Shown: one piece after another, positions 11,230-22,615 of the stretch
Position numbering within the stretch: the stretch's first letter is position 1
Layout: each line of letters begins with the position of its first letter
NCBI GenBank assembly: GCA_036417435.1
Contig: CM070899.1
Span: 152,286,237-152,350,236 of the forward strand
DNA length: 64,000 bases
Direction: 5' to 3'
Source of the DNA: Inia geoffrensis
Taxonomy: Eukaryota; Chordata; Mammalia; Artiodactyla; Iniidae
Program-made: the position numbers and the translations under genes
The notes under the pieces: generated by a model
Database searches by the model: none
The model's input: only the letters and a program-made list of their open reading frames with translations
Told to the model about the DNA's origin: nothing

Positions 11230-12135
11230 GGAGGCGGTTTAACTGTTGAGTATGAACCTCACTAAGGACATATAGCCCTTGCCCTCCAAGGCTCAGTCAA
11301 TTAGGGAAGAGAAAAAAATAAAGCACTTACAATTTACTGTGAAAAGCTATACTAAAGATAAGTGGGCGGGGGAGGGGGGACGATAGAGACACAAGAGAGG
11401 AGCATCTAACTCAGACCTGGGATAAGGGTGGGTGTCCAAGTAAGCTTCTTGGAGGAGGAGCTGCCTGAATTTTTCTTGGATCGGCAATATATTGATACAG
11501 GTCAAAAATTTTTAAGTATAAAAAGATACCCAGTTAAAAGGAAGAAAATCTCATGAAGTAAATAAACAAGAGTGTCGTATGCTGCAGAGATTAAGTAAAA
11601 TAAGTACTGAAAATTTTCCAATGGGCATAGCAATTAGGTCACTGGTGATCTGAGCAAGAGAAATTTCAGTGGGAGAAAGGAGGGCACACGAATCGCATCC
11701 ATGTGAGTTAAGATTTAAAAAGTGTATATAAGGAATAAAGACAAGTTTTCCTTGAAGGAAAAAAGAAGGGACAATAATCCTAGACAGGGTCTAGGATTGA
11801 GGGAGTATATCTGGAATGGGTGAGGATGTTTATGTGCAAAAGAGAAAGAACTGGCAGAAAACAGCTCAAGTTATAGTTAAGAAAATAATACTGGACAAGA
11901 ACCCTAGAAAACAAGGAGGGGTAGGATCCAGACCACAGAGAGAAGACTGAGTCTTAAGAAGAAAAATTGTTCTCCCATTGCTACAGGGAAGGAGGTCAAC
12001 ATGGCATGGTAAACGAGATAAATTTGTTAGGGCCAGAAAAATGGAGGGAGTTTGTAGAGAAAATTGAGGTCATCAAGTTCTGATATGGGAAGCTAGGGAT
12101 GGAGATGCCTACTAAGAATAAAGGTTGATAAAACT
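11230..12135 (-). repeat. L2 LINE, diverged
   Basis: 'ataaagcacttacaatttactg', 'gtaagcttcttggaggaggagctgcctgaa' and the purine-rich 'ggaatgggtgaggatgtttatgtgcaaaag' look like reverse-complement L2. It is heavily diverged and the middle part is uncertain. Confidence 0.5.
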
Positions 12136-12655
12136 TTTGATCAGTCCCACCCATCTCTGACAATTCAAATGTTACTTCCAAAAGGCACCTCCTCCACGAA
12201 CTCTTCCATAATCTACCACTGGAAATACTCTCTTCTTCCTCCAAATTTCCTCTAGACTTTCTTTTTAACGGTTTTGTTTTTTTGTTTTTAGCTGCGTTGG
12301 GTCTTCGTTGCTGCACATGGGCTTTCTCTAGTTGCGGCGAGGCAGGGCTACTCTTCATTGCAGCTAATGGGCTCAGTAGTTGTGGGCTCTAGAGCGCAGG
12401 CTCAGTAGTTGTGGCGCATGGGCTTAGGTGCTCTGCGGCATGTGGGATCTTCCCGGACCAGGGATCGAACCCATGACCCCTGAACTGGCAGGCCAATTCT
12501 TAACCACTGTGCCACCAGGGAAGTCCCTCCTCTAGACTTTCTTACAGCACTTTGTATCTCTTTACCTCTTAATGTTATTTAAGGACATAAGGGTGGAATC
12601 CTTTTCTGATTTCTATTTGAAGCATGGTGCTCAATAAATAACTGCTGAATGACAC
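12136..12655 (+). repeat. L2 LINE 3' end, split by a SINE
   Basis: 'aaatgttacttccaaaaggcacctcctcca' leads into 'ctttcttacagcactttgtatctctt' across the SINE, and the element ends 'gctcaataaataactgctgaatga', the L2 3' terminus. Confidence 0.8.
12264..12528 (-). repeat. CHR-type SINE
   Basis: Antisense copy with target duplication CCTCTAGACTTTCTT (12249-12263 and 12529-12543). It is inserted in the L2. Confidence 0.92.
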
Positions 12656-12799
12656 AAACCGTCCTTTCTCTCTTGCTTGAGGACCACAGTCCTGGTCTCA
12701 ATTACAGCCAAATAATAAAAGAAAAAGAAATTACCCTAAACTCTCATCACCACCAATACTGAAATTCTCTTCACCACAGCCCCCACATTCCACACAACT

Positions 12800-12960
12800 T
12801 TTCACAAATTCAGCGAAACGATATTCCTGAGCATCTACTTTGTGAAAAGCATTGTGGAAGGAGCTGCTGTTGGACACCAACAAGTAGAAAAAGACGGTCT
12901 CACTAAAGAGACTGTCTAAAGGAGCACAAAAAAGTAAGACAAACATACATAAAGTCATGC
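12800..12960 (-). repeat. L2 LINE fragment
   Basis: 'ttcctgagcatctactttgtgaaaagcattgtgg' is the reverse complement of the L2 3' end. Confidence 0.6.
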
Positions 12961-13029
12961 TGTCCCTTCTCTGCCATACAATTTCAGACTATACTGCAAA
13001 ACTCAGCCATAAAATTAATCTCTCCCTTA

Positions 13030-13255
13030 GATAAATTTTCACACATTAACTGTTTGCATCATTTCCTTGGCAATCTATATTGCCTTGTGACATTAGTTAG
13101 ATCTTTCATCCTTCGATGGTGAGTAACTCTTCAAATGGTTATACCCTGACTGTCCAATTAATCCATAAGTCCCCTAAGGGCAGGATTGGGTTATACTTTC
13201 ACATCTTCTCCAGTTCTACCAGAGGGTCCTGACAATGGAGGAGCTCAGAAAATTT
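13030..13255 (+). repeat. L2 LINE 3' fragment
   Basis: 'ccataagtcccctaagggcaggattggg' and the downstream CT-rich stretch follow sense L2. Confidence 0.6.
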
Positions 13256-13736
13256 TTACCTGTTTTATTGTACTGGAGGTGTTTTTCCCGACTTTTTTAG
13301 CCATGTCAGAAAAAAAAAAGAGCAATGGGATATTATCAGGTCATTCAAAATAAAAATACCTTTTAATAACAGGAAATGAAAATAAAAACTATTTTAAGTA
13401 ACTTGAGAAAGCACTTAGGTTAGAACATAATCTTCCATTAACCATTATACAGTCTATGCTTGAAAATCTGCACCATGGGTTTTCTCAAAGCAAGTTTTTG
13501 GGGAATTTTTTTGGAAACCTCTTATTGCTATAAAGTTCTTCCTCATATTAAGCAGATTTCCATTGCCTAGTTCTGTTCCTCTGGTACCACATATGATAAA
13601 TTGAACCCCTTTACCATTTTTCAGGAATTTTATAATAATATTGGCAAAATATTAACAGTTGAATAAATTCCTATACTGGATGAGAGGTTGATCTTCTGAG
13701 ATTCTATGATTCTATATTCTCTCTGAATTTTTAAAA

Positions 13737-14153
13737 TTTTTATTTACTTATTTATTTTTATTTATTTTATTTTGCGTTGGGTTTTCGTTGCTGCACACGG
13801 GCTTTCTCTCTTGCAGTGAGTGGGGGCTACTCTTCTTTGCTGCGTGGAGGCTTCTTTTTGGTGGCTTCTCTTGTTGCGGAGCATGGGCTCTAGGAGCACA
13901 GGCTTCAGTAGTTGTGGCTTGCGGGCTAAGTAGTTGTGGCTTGCGGGCTAAGTAGTTGTGGCTCGCGGGCTAAGTAGTTGTGGCTCGTGGGCTAAGTAGT
14001 TGTGGCTCGTGGGCTCTAGAGTGCAGACTCAGTACTTGTGGTGCATGGGCTTAGTTGCTCTGCGGCACGTGGGATCTTCCCGGACCAGGGATCAAACCCG
14101 TGTCCCCTGCATTGGCAGGTGGGTTCTTAACCACTGTGCCACCAGGGAAGTCT
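13737..14153 (-). repeat. CHR-type SINE, long type, internally expanded
   Basis: Antisense copy ending 'ccaccagggaagtc' on the plus strand. It is longer than its relatives because of the 22-bp tandem expansion at 13907-14016. It is inserted in the CR1/L3 remnant. Confidence 0.9.
13907..14016. repeat. Five copies of a 22-bp unit inside a SINE
   Basis: 'agtagttgtggct' recurs at 13907, 13929, 13951, 13973 and 13995, exactly 22 bp apart, each followed by 'ygygggcta'. Other SINEs of this type have one unit here. Confidence 0.95.
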
Positions 14154-14860
14154 CAATATATTCTAAATCTTGTTTCCATATTAAATGATCTGTTCAATAA
14201 TTCCTCATACCTCATAATCTCTAGACCCTTTTTAATCCTGGACATGCTCATCCAGCATGCTCTAGTCCTGGAGCAACAACCAAGTCTCAACTAGTGGACC
14301 AACACCCACTGCTTAGAGTGGCTCCTCAGGTAAGGATTCAGATCTATCAGTAGTGCCTGCCATGGGTGTGAAGGAAGCCCACCACATATCTATCATCCCT
14401 GCTCTAGACTAGCAAGGCCCCTCTTAAAGTATGGCCTCCAGAACTGAAAAACAACTTCAGGTAGCCTCTGATCAGTACAGAGGACAATGGAACCATCGTT
14501 TCCTTTGCTGCATATACCACATTTCTATTAGTGAGTTAATAAACATCTCAGGTTTGTTTCATTTTGCTTTTTTCCCCACTAATCCTGTCCCTACTAATGC
14601 TACTTCTCTCTCTATCCTGTATTTAGATACTCCATTTTTTGAACCTCAATGCAGGATGACACATTTCTCACTATTAAATATCATCATTAGATTCAAGGTA
14701 TTTTGAAAGCAAAATCTTTCATGCAGTGTATTAACCATCCCAGCAACACAACTGAAGATTTGATCAACATACCACTGATGCATGCATTAAGTCCCAACAC
14801 AAATGCTTTACTTGTAACATGACCTACTGAGCTTTCTTTGAATTAAAGATCTAGCAGCTT

Positions 14861-15075
14861 GGGCTTCCCTGGTGGCGCAGTGGTTGAGAGTCCGCCTGCC
14901 GATGCAGGGGACATGGGTTCGTGCCCCGGTCCGGGAAGATTCCACATGCCGCGGAGCGGCTGGGCCCGTGAGCCCAGCCCATGGCTGCTAAGCCTGCGCG
15001 TCCAGAGCCAGTGCTCCGCAACGGGAGAGGCCACAGCAGTGAGAGGTCCGCGTACCACACACACACACACAAAAA
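14861..15075 (+). repeat. CHR-type SINE, young cetacean type
   Basis: Near-consensus copy with a CA-rich rather than pure A tail and target duplication TCTAGCAGCT (14850-14859 and 15078-15087). Confidence 0.95.
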
Positions 15076-15097
15076 GTTCTAGCAGCTCCTTTTTCTG

Positions 15098-15260
15098 AGC
15101 TAAAATGTATGTAACATAAATTCACCATTTTTAACATTTTTAAAGTAAGCAATTCAGTGGGTTTTAGTATATTCACAATGTTGTGCAACCACGACTATCT
15201 AATTCCAGAAAACTGTCACCACCCAAAAAGAATCCTTTGCCCATTAAGCAGTCACTCACC
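15098..15260 (-). repeat. Old L1-type fragment
   Basis: 'gcaattcagtgggttttagtatattcacaatgttgtgcaacca' is the reverse complement of an L1M 3' UTR. It is inserted in the CR1/L3 element. Confidence 0.75.
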
Positions 15261-15730
15261 ATTTAGCAGCTCTTTTTGAATATGATTTACTCAACTGGCT
15301 ACAAATCTTAATTGCATTACAGTCTAGTCCACATTTATCCAATCTGTCTGCAAAAGTATCACAAGACATACTTTCAAATGCCTTAAATGAAATCTAGACA
15401 TTACTCTGTTTCTCTGATTCACCAATCTGGTGACCCTGTCCAAAAGGCAATGATGTTACTGTAACAGGGCCTTTCTCAGGGAGTCCTGGTTGACTCTTAA
15501 GCATCCCTTCTTTTCTCACCATAAGCCATCTATTTGACAAAATACATGCTATGGACTTTTGCCAGAAACTAGTTCACTAAACTAGAATTCGTGATATCTT
15601 CTCCTTTTTAATAACTAGTACATTTTCAATCCCCCATTAAAAAAAAAAACACACTCTTGTTCTTCACAATGTCTTAAAGATCACTGGCGAAGTTCAGCAA
15701 TTACATCTGCCCAATTAATACAATAATGGC

Positions 15731-16144
15731 TTTAATTTAAGCTCTATCAACCAAGAACATGAGAACTCAATGGAGAAAGGAAAGAACTACAGATAAAACA
15801 TAAAACAGTTAATTTAAGAACTGACCATGAACAGGTCTCAAATTCTTAGCTGAAACAGTCCCACAGATCCAATATTCTGAGAGAGCTCCCAAACAAGTAT
15901 GCCCTGGAACACTAGTCCTAAGAAAGACGACCTGTGAGGAAAGAGTCTGATAGTAAACTAGGTTGGAGGAATACTGTTTACACTATCCTCTCCCTTGGAG
16001 ATTCAGAATTTACAGCCCATGATAGTCTAAACAGTCCACCAGCTAAACAATCTGTTTAACTTGGTTTAATCCAGTATTTCTGAAACATATTTGACCACCA
16101 AAACCTTTCCTCCTTAATGAGAGGAAATTAATACAATACGCCTC
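15731..16144. other. No recognised feature
   Basis: Intronic sequence. No repeat, exon or conserved motif recognised. Confidence 0.4.
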
Positions 16145-16472
16145 AAAAGTGGTTAAGAATCCACCTGCCAGTGCAGGGGACATGGGTTTGAGCCCTGGTC
16201 TGGGAAGATCCCACATGCCATGGAGCAACTTAACAACTAAGCCCATGCACCACAACTACTGAGCCTGCACCCTAGAGCCTGCGAGCCACAACCACTGAAG
16301 CCCATGCGCCTAGAGCCCATGCTCCGCAACAAAAGAAGCCATGCAATGAGAAGCCTGCGCAACGCAAGGAAGAGTAGCCCCCGTTCACTACAACTAGAGA
16401 AAGCCCGTGTGCAGCAATGAAGACCCAATGCAGCCAAAAATAAATAAATAAATTTATTTAAAAAAAAATAGT
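16145..16472 (+). repeat. CHR-type SINE, long type, 5'-truncated
   Basis: Begins inside the SINE at 'gtggttaagaatcc' and lacks the 'ggcttccctgg' head. It ends in an 'aataaataaat' plus A-rich tail. Confidence 0.9.
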
Positions 16473-16680
16473 GATACAGAAGTCAGCTACACAGTTTTCA
16501 AAAGTTCTTCAAAACTATACTCTCCTTTAACACAAAGAATAAATTGTTAGTTTGACACATCTATTCATCTCTTCATAGTATATATGTCAAAGTTGTTCAT
16601 CCAAAACCTGTTTTCTCAATGCCAACTTCATTACACTATTAATCTTTTAAACATAATACAGCTTGCTTGAAAGCACTCTG

Positions 16681-16903
16681 GGGACTTCCTTGGTGGTCCA
16701 GTGGGTAAGACTCCATACTCCCAATGCAGGGGGCCTGGGTTGGATCCCTGGTCAGGGAACTAGATCCTGCATGCATGCCACAACTGAGTCTGCATGCTGC
16801 AACTAAGAAGCCCGCATGCCGCAACTAAGAAAAAAAAGAGATCCTGCATGCCTCAACAGAGATCCCGCGTGGTGCCACAGCTAAGGCCCAGGGCAGCCAA
16901 AAA
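16681..16903 (+). repeat. tRNA-derived SINE
   Basis: 'ggacttccttggtggtccag' head, 'ccctggtcagggaactagat' body and 'gcagccaaaaatgaa' tail. Its tail merges into the GGAA microsatellite. Confidence 0.9.
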
Positions 16904-16904
16904 T

Positions 16905-17037
16905 GAAGGGAAAGAAGGAAAGAAATGGAAGGAAGGGAAGGAAGGGAAGGAACGGAAAGAAGAGAAGGAAGGGAAGGAGGGAAAGGAGGGAGGGAGGGAG
17001 GAAGGAAGGAAGGAAGGAAGGAAGGGAGAAGGAAAGA
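16905..17037. repeat. (GGAA)n / (GGGAA)n purine tract
   Basis: About 130 bp of almost pure purine made of GAAGG, GGAAG and GGGAGG units, directly attached to the SINE tail. It probably grew from that tail. Confidence 0.95.
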
Positions 17038-17442
17038 ACTCTGGAAACTTCTAGCTAATTTTTCTAAAAGGATATTTAAGCCATATGTTTCAAAAATCTC
17101 AGAAGTTGAAGCTGCCTTGCTCTGAAAATAAAAAATAAAAAATTAAATCTCAGTTCATAGACCAGAGAGTTTGGCAAATTCCAGAGCACATTTCATAAGA
17201 GAGCCATTGCTGGTGCTCAATATTTAAGATACTATCCAAACACCAACTAGAGAAAAAAAAATAAAGCAGGAGCTCTACCTCACTCTTCACACCAAAATAA
17301 ATTCCAAATGGATCAAAGGGTCAAATGTTAAAATTCTTTACATCATAAAAATACTAGAAGAAAGCATGGGGGAATGTTTTTGTATAATCTCAGTATAGGG
17401 CTCTCTAAAAATGATACAAAGCCCAAAAGCTAAAAATAAAAG

Positions 17443-17751
17443 GAATAGAGACATAGATGTACAGAACGGACATGCGGACATAAGTGGGGAAGGGGAGGGT
17501 GGGATGAATTGGGAGATTAGGTTTGACATAAATACACTACCATGTGTAAAACAGACAGCTAGTGAGAACCTGCTGTATAGCACAGGGAGCTCAGCTTGGT
17601 GCTCTGTGACAACCTAGATAGGTGGGATGGGGGGGTGGGAAAGAGGTCCGAGAGAGGGGATATAGGTATACATATAGCTGATTCTCTTCATTGTACAGCA
17701 GAAACTAACACAACATTGTAAAGCAATTATACTCCAATAAAATAAATAAAT
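17443..17751 (+). mobile_element. 5'-truncated younger L1, 3' UTR only
   Basis: About 309 bp of L1 3' UTR ending 'aattatactccaataaaataaataaat', flanked by the target duplication AAAAATAAAAG (17432-17442 and 17752-17762). Removing it restores the older L1 sequence. Confidence 0.9.
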
Positions 17752-18339
17752 AAAAATAAAAGATTAGTAAAATCAGATGTTTTAAAATTCTAAATTATTT
17801 TAAACACCTTAAAATCAAAAGTTAAAAGACAAGCTAGAATAATTATTTACTACACATAAATCCAAAGGATCAATCTCCTCAGTATAAAAAGAGCTCTTAC
17901 ATCAGTAAGACCAATAACACAAAAGGGAATGAGCAAAGGATTCTGCCAAAACAGTTGACAGAAAAGGAAATACAAATGGCTTTTAAACATATGTAAAGAT
18001 GCTCAGCTTCACTCAGAGTAAGATAATCTGAAAATGAAACTACAATTAAAATACCATTTTCATCTATGAAATTCATAAATATGAAAAAAAAAACTTATGA
18101 TACTCTAGGTCAGTGAAATCATAGGAAAAGCAGCCCTCTCATGTATCGCTGATGTACATATAAACTGGTACAACCTCCAAAGACAGCAAACTGACAATAT
18201 TTATCAAAACTAAATGTAGATATTCCCATTAACTTAGAAATTCTACTTTTAGAAATTTAACCTACAATACTCACAAGTGCAAGATGGCAGACGTACAAAG
18301 TTGCTAACTACAACACTACTGATAAGACAAGACGCTGGT

Positions 18340-18354
18340 GGGGGGGGGGGGGGG
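18340..18354 (+). repeat. Poly-G run of 15
   Basis: Fifteen consecutive G on the plus strand (C on the IQGAP1-sense strand), within the old L1. Confidence 0.95.
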
Positions 18355-18720
18355 AACGTCCACTGATGGGTTAAACCCATACAATGAAAAACTATGCAAC
18401 TGTGAAAGAAAAAAAATGAAGCGCTATAAAATATTCATGTGGAATATGTTACAAGATGCAAAGCAGAATGTACAGTGCTATCACTTCTATACGAGGAAAC
18501 AAAAGGGATTTGTATTTAGATGCACAGACTCTGGAAGGATATACAATCATAACAGTGGTTCCATCTGGGAAGATCTGGGTGCCTGGGAAACAGGACTAGG
18601 GAGACTTTTCTTTTTCTTTTTTTTTTTTTTTTACTGAATATCCTAGCAGAGCCTCTGAATTAAGTGTCATATATCCATATATTACCTATTTTTAAATGAT
18701 TAAGAAAAAGTTTTAAAAGT

Positions 18721-19014
18721 TGAGACCAAATCTACCTAAAACACATTTTTGTGGGTAATTCTCAAGTTTTTAAAGGAAAACCCCCAAAGTCAAGCCACTG
18801 TCTAGCACTACCTCTTCAAACTAGCAATGATCAAAAAGCACTGTCCAAAGTAATGACATAGTAATGTGTCTTCAGGGCAGAAAAACATTTTGTTGTAATA
18901 GTCATGTAAGAGGTAAGTAACTTTTGTCTCCTTTTAGCTGTTTTAAAGGTCATCTGAGATGTATGTTATTTGTAATAAAATGATCTGCTATACCACAAGA
19001 CTTTTTCTATTTAA
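18721..19014. other. No recognised feature
   Basis: AT-rich intronic sequence; nothing recognised. Confidence 0.4.
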
Positions 19015-19135
19015 AAAAATTTTTTCAGCCACGCCGCTCAGCTTGCGGGATCTTAGTTCCCCGACCAGGGATTGAGCCCAAATCCTCGGCAGTGAAAGCT
19101 TGCGGTCCTAACAACTGGACCACCAAGGAATTCCC
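19015..19135 (-). repeat. tRNA-derived SINE, short type
   Basis: Antisense copy with 'gggatcttagttccccgaccaggg' and 'ggaccaccaaggaattccc'. Confidence 0.85.
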
Positions 19136-20063
19136 TTAAATTTTATTTTTATATCATTTTTCTATTTTTAATGATCATAGGTATTTTTCCTTTTCAATTT
19201 TTCCTTTACTAATTCTGCCCCATTCCCTCTTTTTACACTTCAGTTCCTCTGCTTCAATTTTAAAGGAAGACTAATTAATCCTATTGAAGAAAATATTCTT
19301 AGTTTTTTATGTTGCTGATTAATGACCCCTAGCAACCGGCGGATACTTTCTACCTTATGGATAAATACCTATCACAACAATAGTATTTCCTTCTACTACA
19401 AAAGTCTCCCAATTTTTCTTAAAGCCAGAGTTCTCTCAATCCGCAGACATCTGCCCCAACAGAAGCCAAGCCCTGGGCTGGCAGCTGCCTCTCCAATGCT
19501 CCTTCTGCTTTTTGTTATGATTTCCAATGAGTCAACAGGAAGGTATTCAGAATAAGGAAGAAATAAAGGCCTTGAGGCAGGCCTTTCCTCCACCCACAAC
19601 ACCAAAAAATACAATTCTTGCCAGACAATCCAAGGCAATTTCCAATGCCACTCCGGTCTGCATGAGGTCACTACTGAAAAAACAAGCAATTGGGAAGAAG
19701 GAATGCCTTTCTAAGCTGAATCAAAAATAGGTGCTAGAAAGAAGGAAACCAACCAGGCACTCTCTAGAGTCACTGTATGTAACCATATAACCTCTACTGC
19801 ATCCATTTCCAACTCCAAGAGACCTCTTAGTGAGCAGGAGTTAGGTCAAAAAAGTTAAATATACACATTTATCACAGACCAGTTATGTTTCTAGACACCT
19901 ATAAAAATCACTTAGATTTTATGTTTACTGTATTTCTTGTAAGCATTCATGCCCAAATTTTTCATCAATCAGTTAACTGTTACTTATTTATGTCTATCAC
20001 TATCTTTAGCTCTGCAGTGAATAAGAAAAAGTATAAGACAGAGTCCAACAATTTGTTAGACAC
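19136..20063. other. No recognised feature
   Basis: No repeat family or exon recognised in about 0.9 kb. Short open frames here show no domain signature. Confidence 0.4.
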
Positions 20064-20079
20064 AAAAATACATGAGACA

Positions 20080-20271
20080 TGGGACTTCCCTGGTGGCACA
20101 GTGGTTGGGACTCCGCACTCCCAATGCAGGGGGCCCAGGATTGATCCCTGGCCAGGAAACTAGATCCCACATGCATGCCACAACTAAGAGTTTGCACGCC
20201 GCAACTAAAGGAGCCCGCATGCCGCAACTAAGACCCAGCGCAACCAAATAAATAATAAATAAATTTTTTAA
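20080..20271 (+). repeat. tRNA-derived SINE
   Basis: 'gggacttccctggtggcacag' head, 'aataaataataaataaat' tail and 16-bp target duplication AAAAATACATGAGACA (20064-20079 and 20272-20287). Confidence 0.95.
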
Positions 20272-20504
20272 AAAAATACATGAGACAAATCAGAGAACTG
20301 CCCTCATATAGGCAGAGTGGCAGGTAAAAGAGACTGCAATTAGAAGCAGGAAACAGCTCACATTCCCTCACCCACTTGACAGCTAGGCAATTGTTTAATG
20401 TCTGGGAACTAGGTGACTTAATTTTGGACTTAAATGCTGTCCCGTTAGTGCCTGTAGAGGTTGACAGCAGTAGTGATGGTGTCACACAGACCTGGGCTTG
20501 AATT

Positions 20505-20650
20505 CCACAGTTACTTGAAACATGTGATACTAACTCATTTTTTTCCTTCTTTAAAATAAAAATAATGCCTATCTCACCATAATGTTGTATGTAAAGTACA
20601 TCATTGTTCTGTTTAATTACTGGTAGATACTGTTGCTGTAGTTATTATTT
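20505..20650 (+). repeat. MIR SINE
   Basis: 'cttctttaaaataaaaataatgcctatctcacc' resembles the MIR middle and 3' part; diverged. Confidence 0.55.
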
Positions 20651-20684
20651 TTAGAAGCACAAGTAGTACTGCACTGACAGACTG

Positions 20685-20905
20685 ATCCAGGGAAGAGCAA
20701 AGGCTTTGGAGTCTTTGCCAAGCCTGAAATCTGGATCTATCACTTAAGAGATGGGTGAGTCAACCTCTCTGAGCTTTGCTTTCTTTTCTGTTAAATGTAG
20801 ATAAGAATAAGCACCTCATGGGACTTCAAGAATAGCTAATTAGACAATGCATATGAAGCGCTTACTTAGCACAGTGCCCAGCACATGATAAGTGCTCAAT
20901 AAATG
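20685..20905 (+). repeat. MIR SINE
   Basis: 'aaggctttggagtctttgcc', 'caacctctctgagctttgctttc' and 'gcacatgataagtgctcaataaatgg' run in MIR order. Confidence 0.85.
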
Positions 20906-22615
20906 GTACTGATGATGATGATGATGATGAAGGAGGAGAGAGGGGAAGGACACTGACCTTGGGTCAGACAGGTAATATTGTATATCATGATGTCCTTGCA
21001 AATTGCAGGGTTGGTTTTCGGTTTTGGGGGTTTTGTTTTGTTTTGCTTCCTCTTAGTTGGTGTAAAGGTATTTGAAGTATTGAGGTTTATATAATAAAAT
21101 ACCTTACTGAAAAATAATTCTTCCCAACGTACAATTATAAGAAAGAAAATTTTTAAACATTCAAACTTAAGCAAGTAGACTTTCTCTTCAACATAAACCA
21201 TTAACCAGATCTTTCATTTGTATGTTTAAGATTTTTTGATTCACACACTGTCAAAGCACAGGGATCAATGCGATTACCAGAAGCTCTGACAGAAGAAAAA
21301 TCAAACAGCAGTCCTGATTTGATCAGGTAGGCAATGGGACCTCTGCATTCATGTGGCACTTCACTCAGCTTCCTCAAAGATATGGTCTCTAGGCAACCAA
21401 GTCCCAAATTAAACAAACAACACCAGTCATATGAATCACTTCGGGATGGTCTCACTTTGCCTACTAGCACTTTCTTACATAAATACTTCCTGTGAAAGGG
21501 TTTATTTAGCAGCCACAATTGGAAACAACCCTGAGTCCATCAAATACCACATGGCTTAAAAATGTTCAAAACAGGTCCTGCTACCAAAAGGTATCCCCAT
21601 TGCTAAACTGTGAAACTGAAGGAATTATACAGAAATCAGAGACAGATCATCATGCAAAGCCAGAAAAATCACATTCCTAGAACAATGCCAACTTAGGCCC
21701 TCAAATATATTTTTGCTGTTTTTTCAATTAGGAACATCAAAATATATAAACAATTGTTGCTTTGACATTTAAGACTAGAAGAAATATATGCTAGATTAGG
21801 TCAAACTAATGGTCCACTTAGCCCACCCAGACTTTCCTAACCTTGACTGGTGGACAATCCAGTTAACACAGATTTCCTACGGTGACATCCACTCCAAGAC
21901 TTAATGAAAATAAGGGGACTTGGTAAAGTAAACAACTCTCTTGGCTACAAGCTCCTTTTTTCCACCTGAAAAGGATCCTATATGTGTCACACTATTCTTC
22001 ATGAGCTAATCAGAGACCGTTTGATCTATTAACAAGAATAGAGAGGGAAAAGGAGTTAACAGCCCAAAATGAAAATTGCAATAGAACAAAGCAACTACCA
22101 TTAAGAGAACCAAAGAGGAAAATCAAGTTAGTCAAACAGAAGATATATATGTAGGACACATATCTAGAAAGCTGACTTAAACAAAATGAAGATCGGCCAT
22201 AAAACCTTGTGCAGATCTAACCTACCAACAGGCACCCCCAAGACCGAACTACTGAATTAGAACCAATTATTAAAGATATAACAATTTCCTAGAGCTAAAA
22301 TAAACAAAAAAGATATGTCAAAAAATAAAGTAAAAATAAATAAAAGTCAAGCAGTATTAATAATCCCTTAAAAAAAAAGATATAAATCAAGAAGAGTCTC
22401 CACAGTACAGGCTAAATTACTAAGCCGGTATCAACTCTAATATGTAACATGGGGAAACTTTTAGAAATAAGAATTTTTACAAGTTTCAAATTGTGAAAAA
22501 GTATTTTAAAAATGTTACTTTTCATGGAAGTAAAAATCAAGCTAGTTTCAGATGTTGTTTCTCATTAATAAGTACAAGAAAATGAAGTCACACATTTCTT
22601 CAAGAAAAATGAAGG
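20906..22615. other. No recognised gene or repeat; (GAT)n run
   Basis: Contains a short GAT trinucleotide run near 20910-20930. A 105-codon open frame lies on the minus strand at 21201-21518, with no recognisable domain, no splice context and no upstream promoter that I can see. I treat it as chance. Confidence 0.4.

Larger units (their letters stand above)
13430..15730 (-). mobile_element. Long CR1/L3-type LINE remnant
   Basis: Minus-strand CR1/L3 blocks occur in the correct order over about 2.3 kb: 'ataaagttcttcctcatatt' near 13532, 'taatctctagacccttttta' near 14215, 'agtatggcctccagaactga' near 14428, 'tattaaatatcatcattaga' near 14673, 'tccacatttatccaatctgt' near 15329, 'gaccctgtccaaaaggcaat' near 15432, and 'tcttaaagatcactggcgaa' near 15672. 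About 0.8 kb of later SINE and L1 insertions interrupts it, leaving some 1.5 kb of CR1 sequence including the reverse-transcriptase region. No frame is open. It is sense with respect to IQGAP1. Assignment rests on remembered CR1 consensus structure. Confidence 0.7.
17265..18720 (+). mobile_element. Old L1 fragment split by a younger L1
   Basis: ORF2-type L1 sequence in plus orientation ('aaattccaaatggatcaaagggtcaaatg', later 'aaagatgctcagcttcactc' and 'tgatgtacatataaactgg') running into an L1 3' end near 18720. It is interrupted at 17443-17751. It is antisense to IQGAP1 and the frame is destroyed. Confidence 0.8.

Noticed and set aside
13907..14016. Regular 22-bp repeats as a CRISPR-like array
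   Set aside because: The units are directly adjacent with no spacers and lie inside a SINE in mammalian DNA.
21201..21518. 105-codon minus-strand open frame
   Set aside because: No recognised domain, no promoter, no splice context; a frame of this length is expected by chance in 64 kb.
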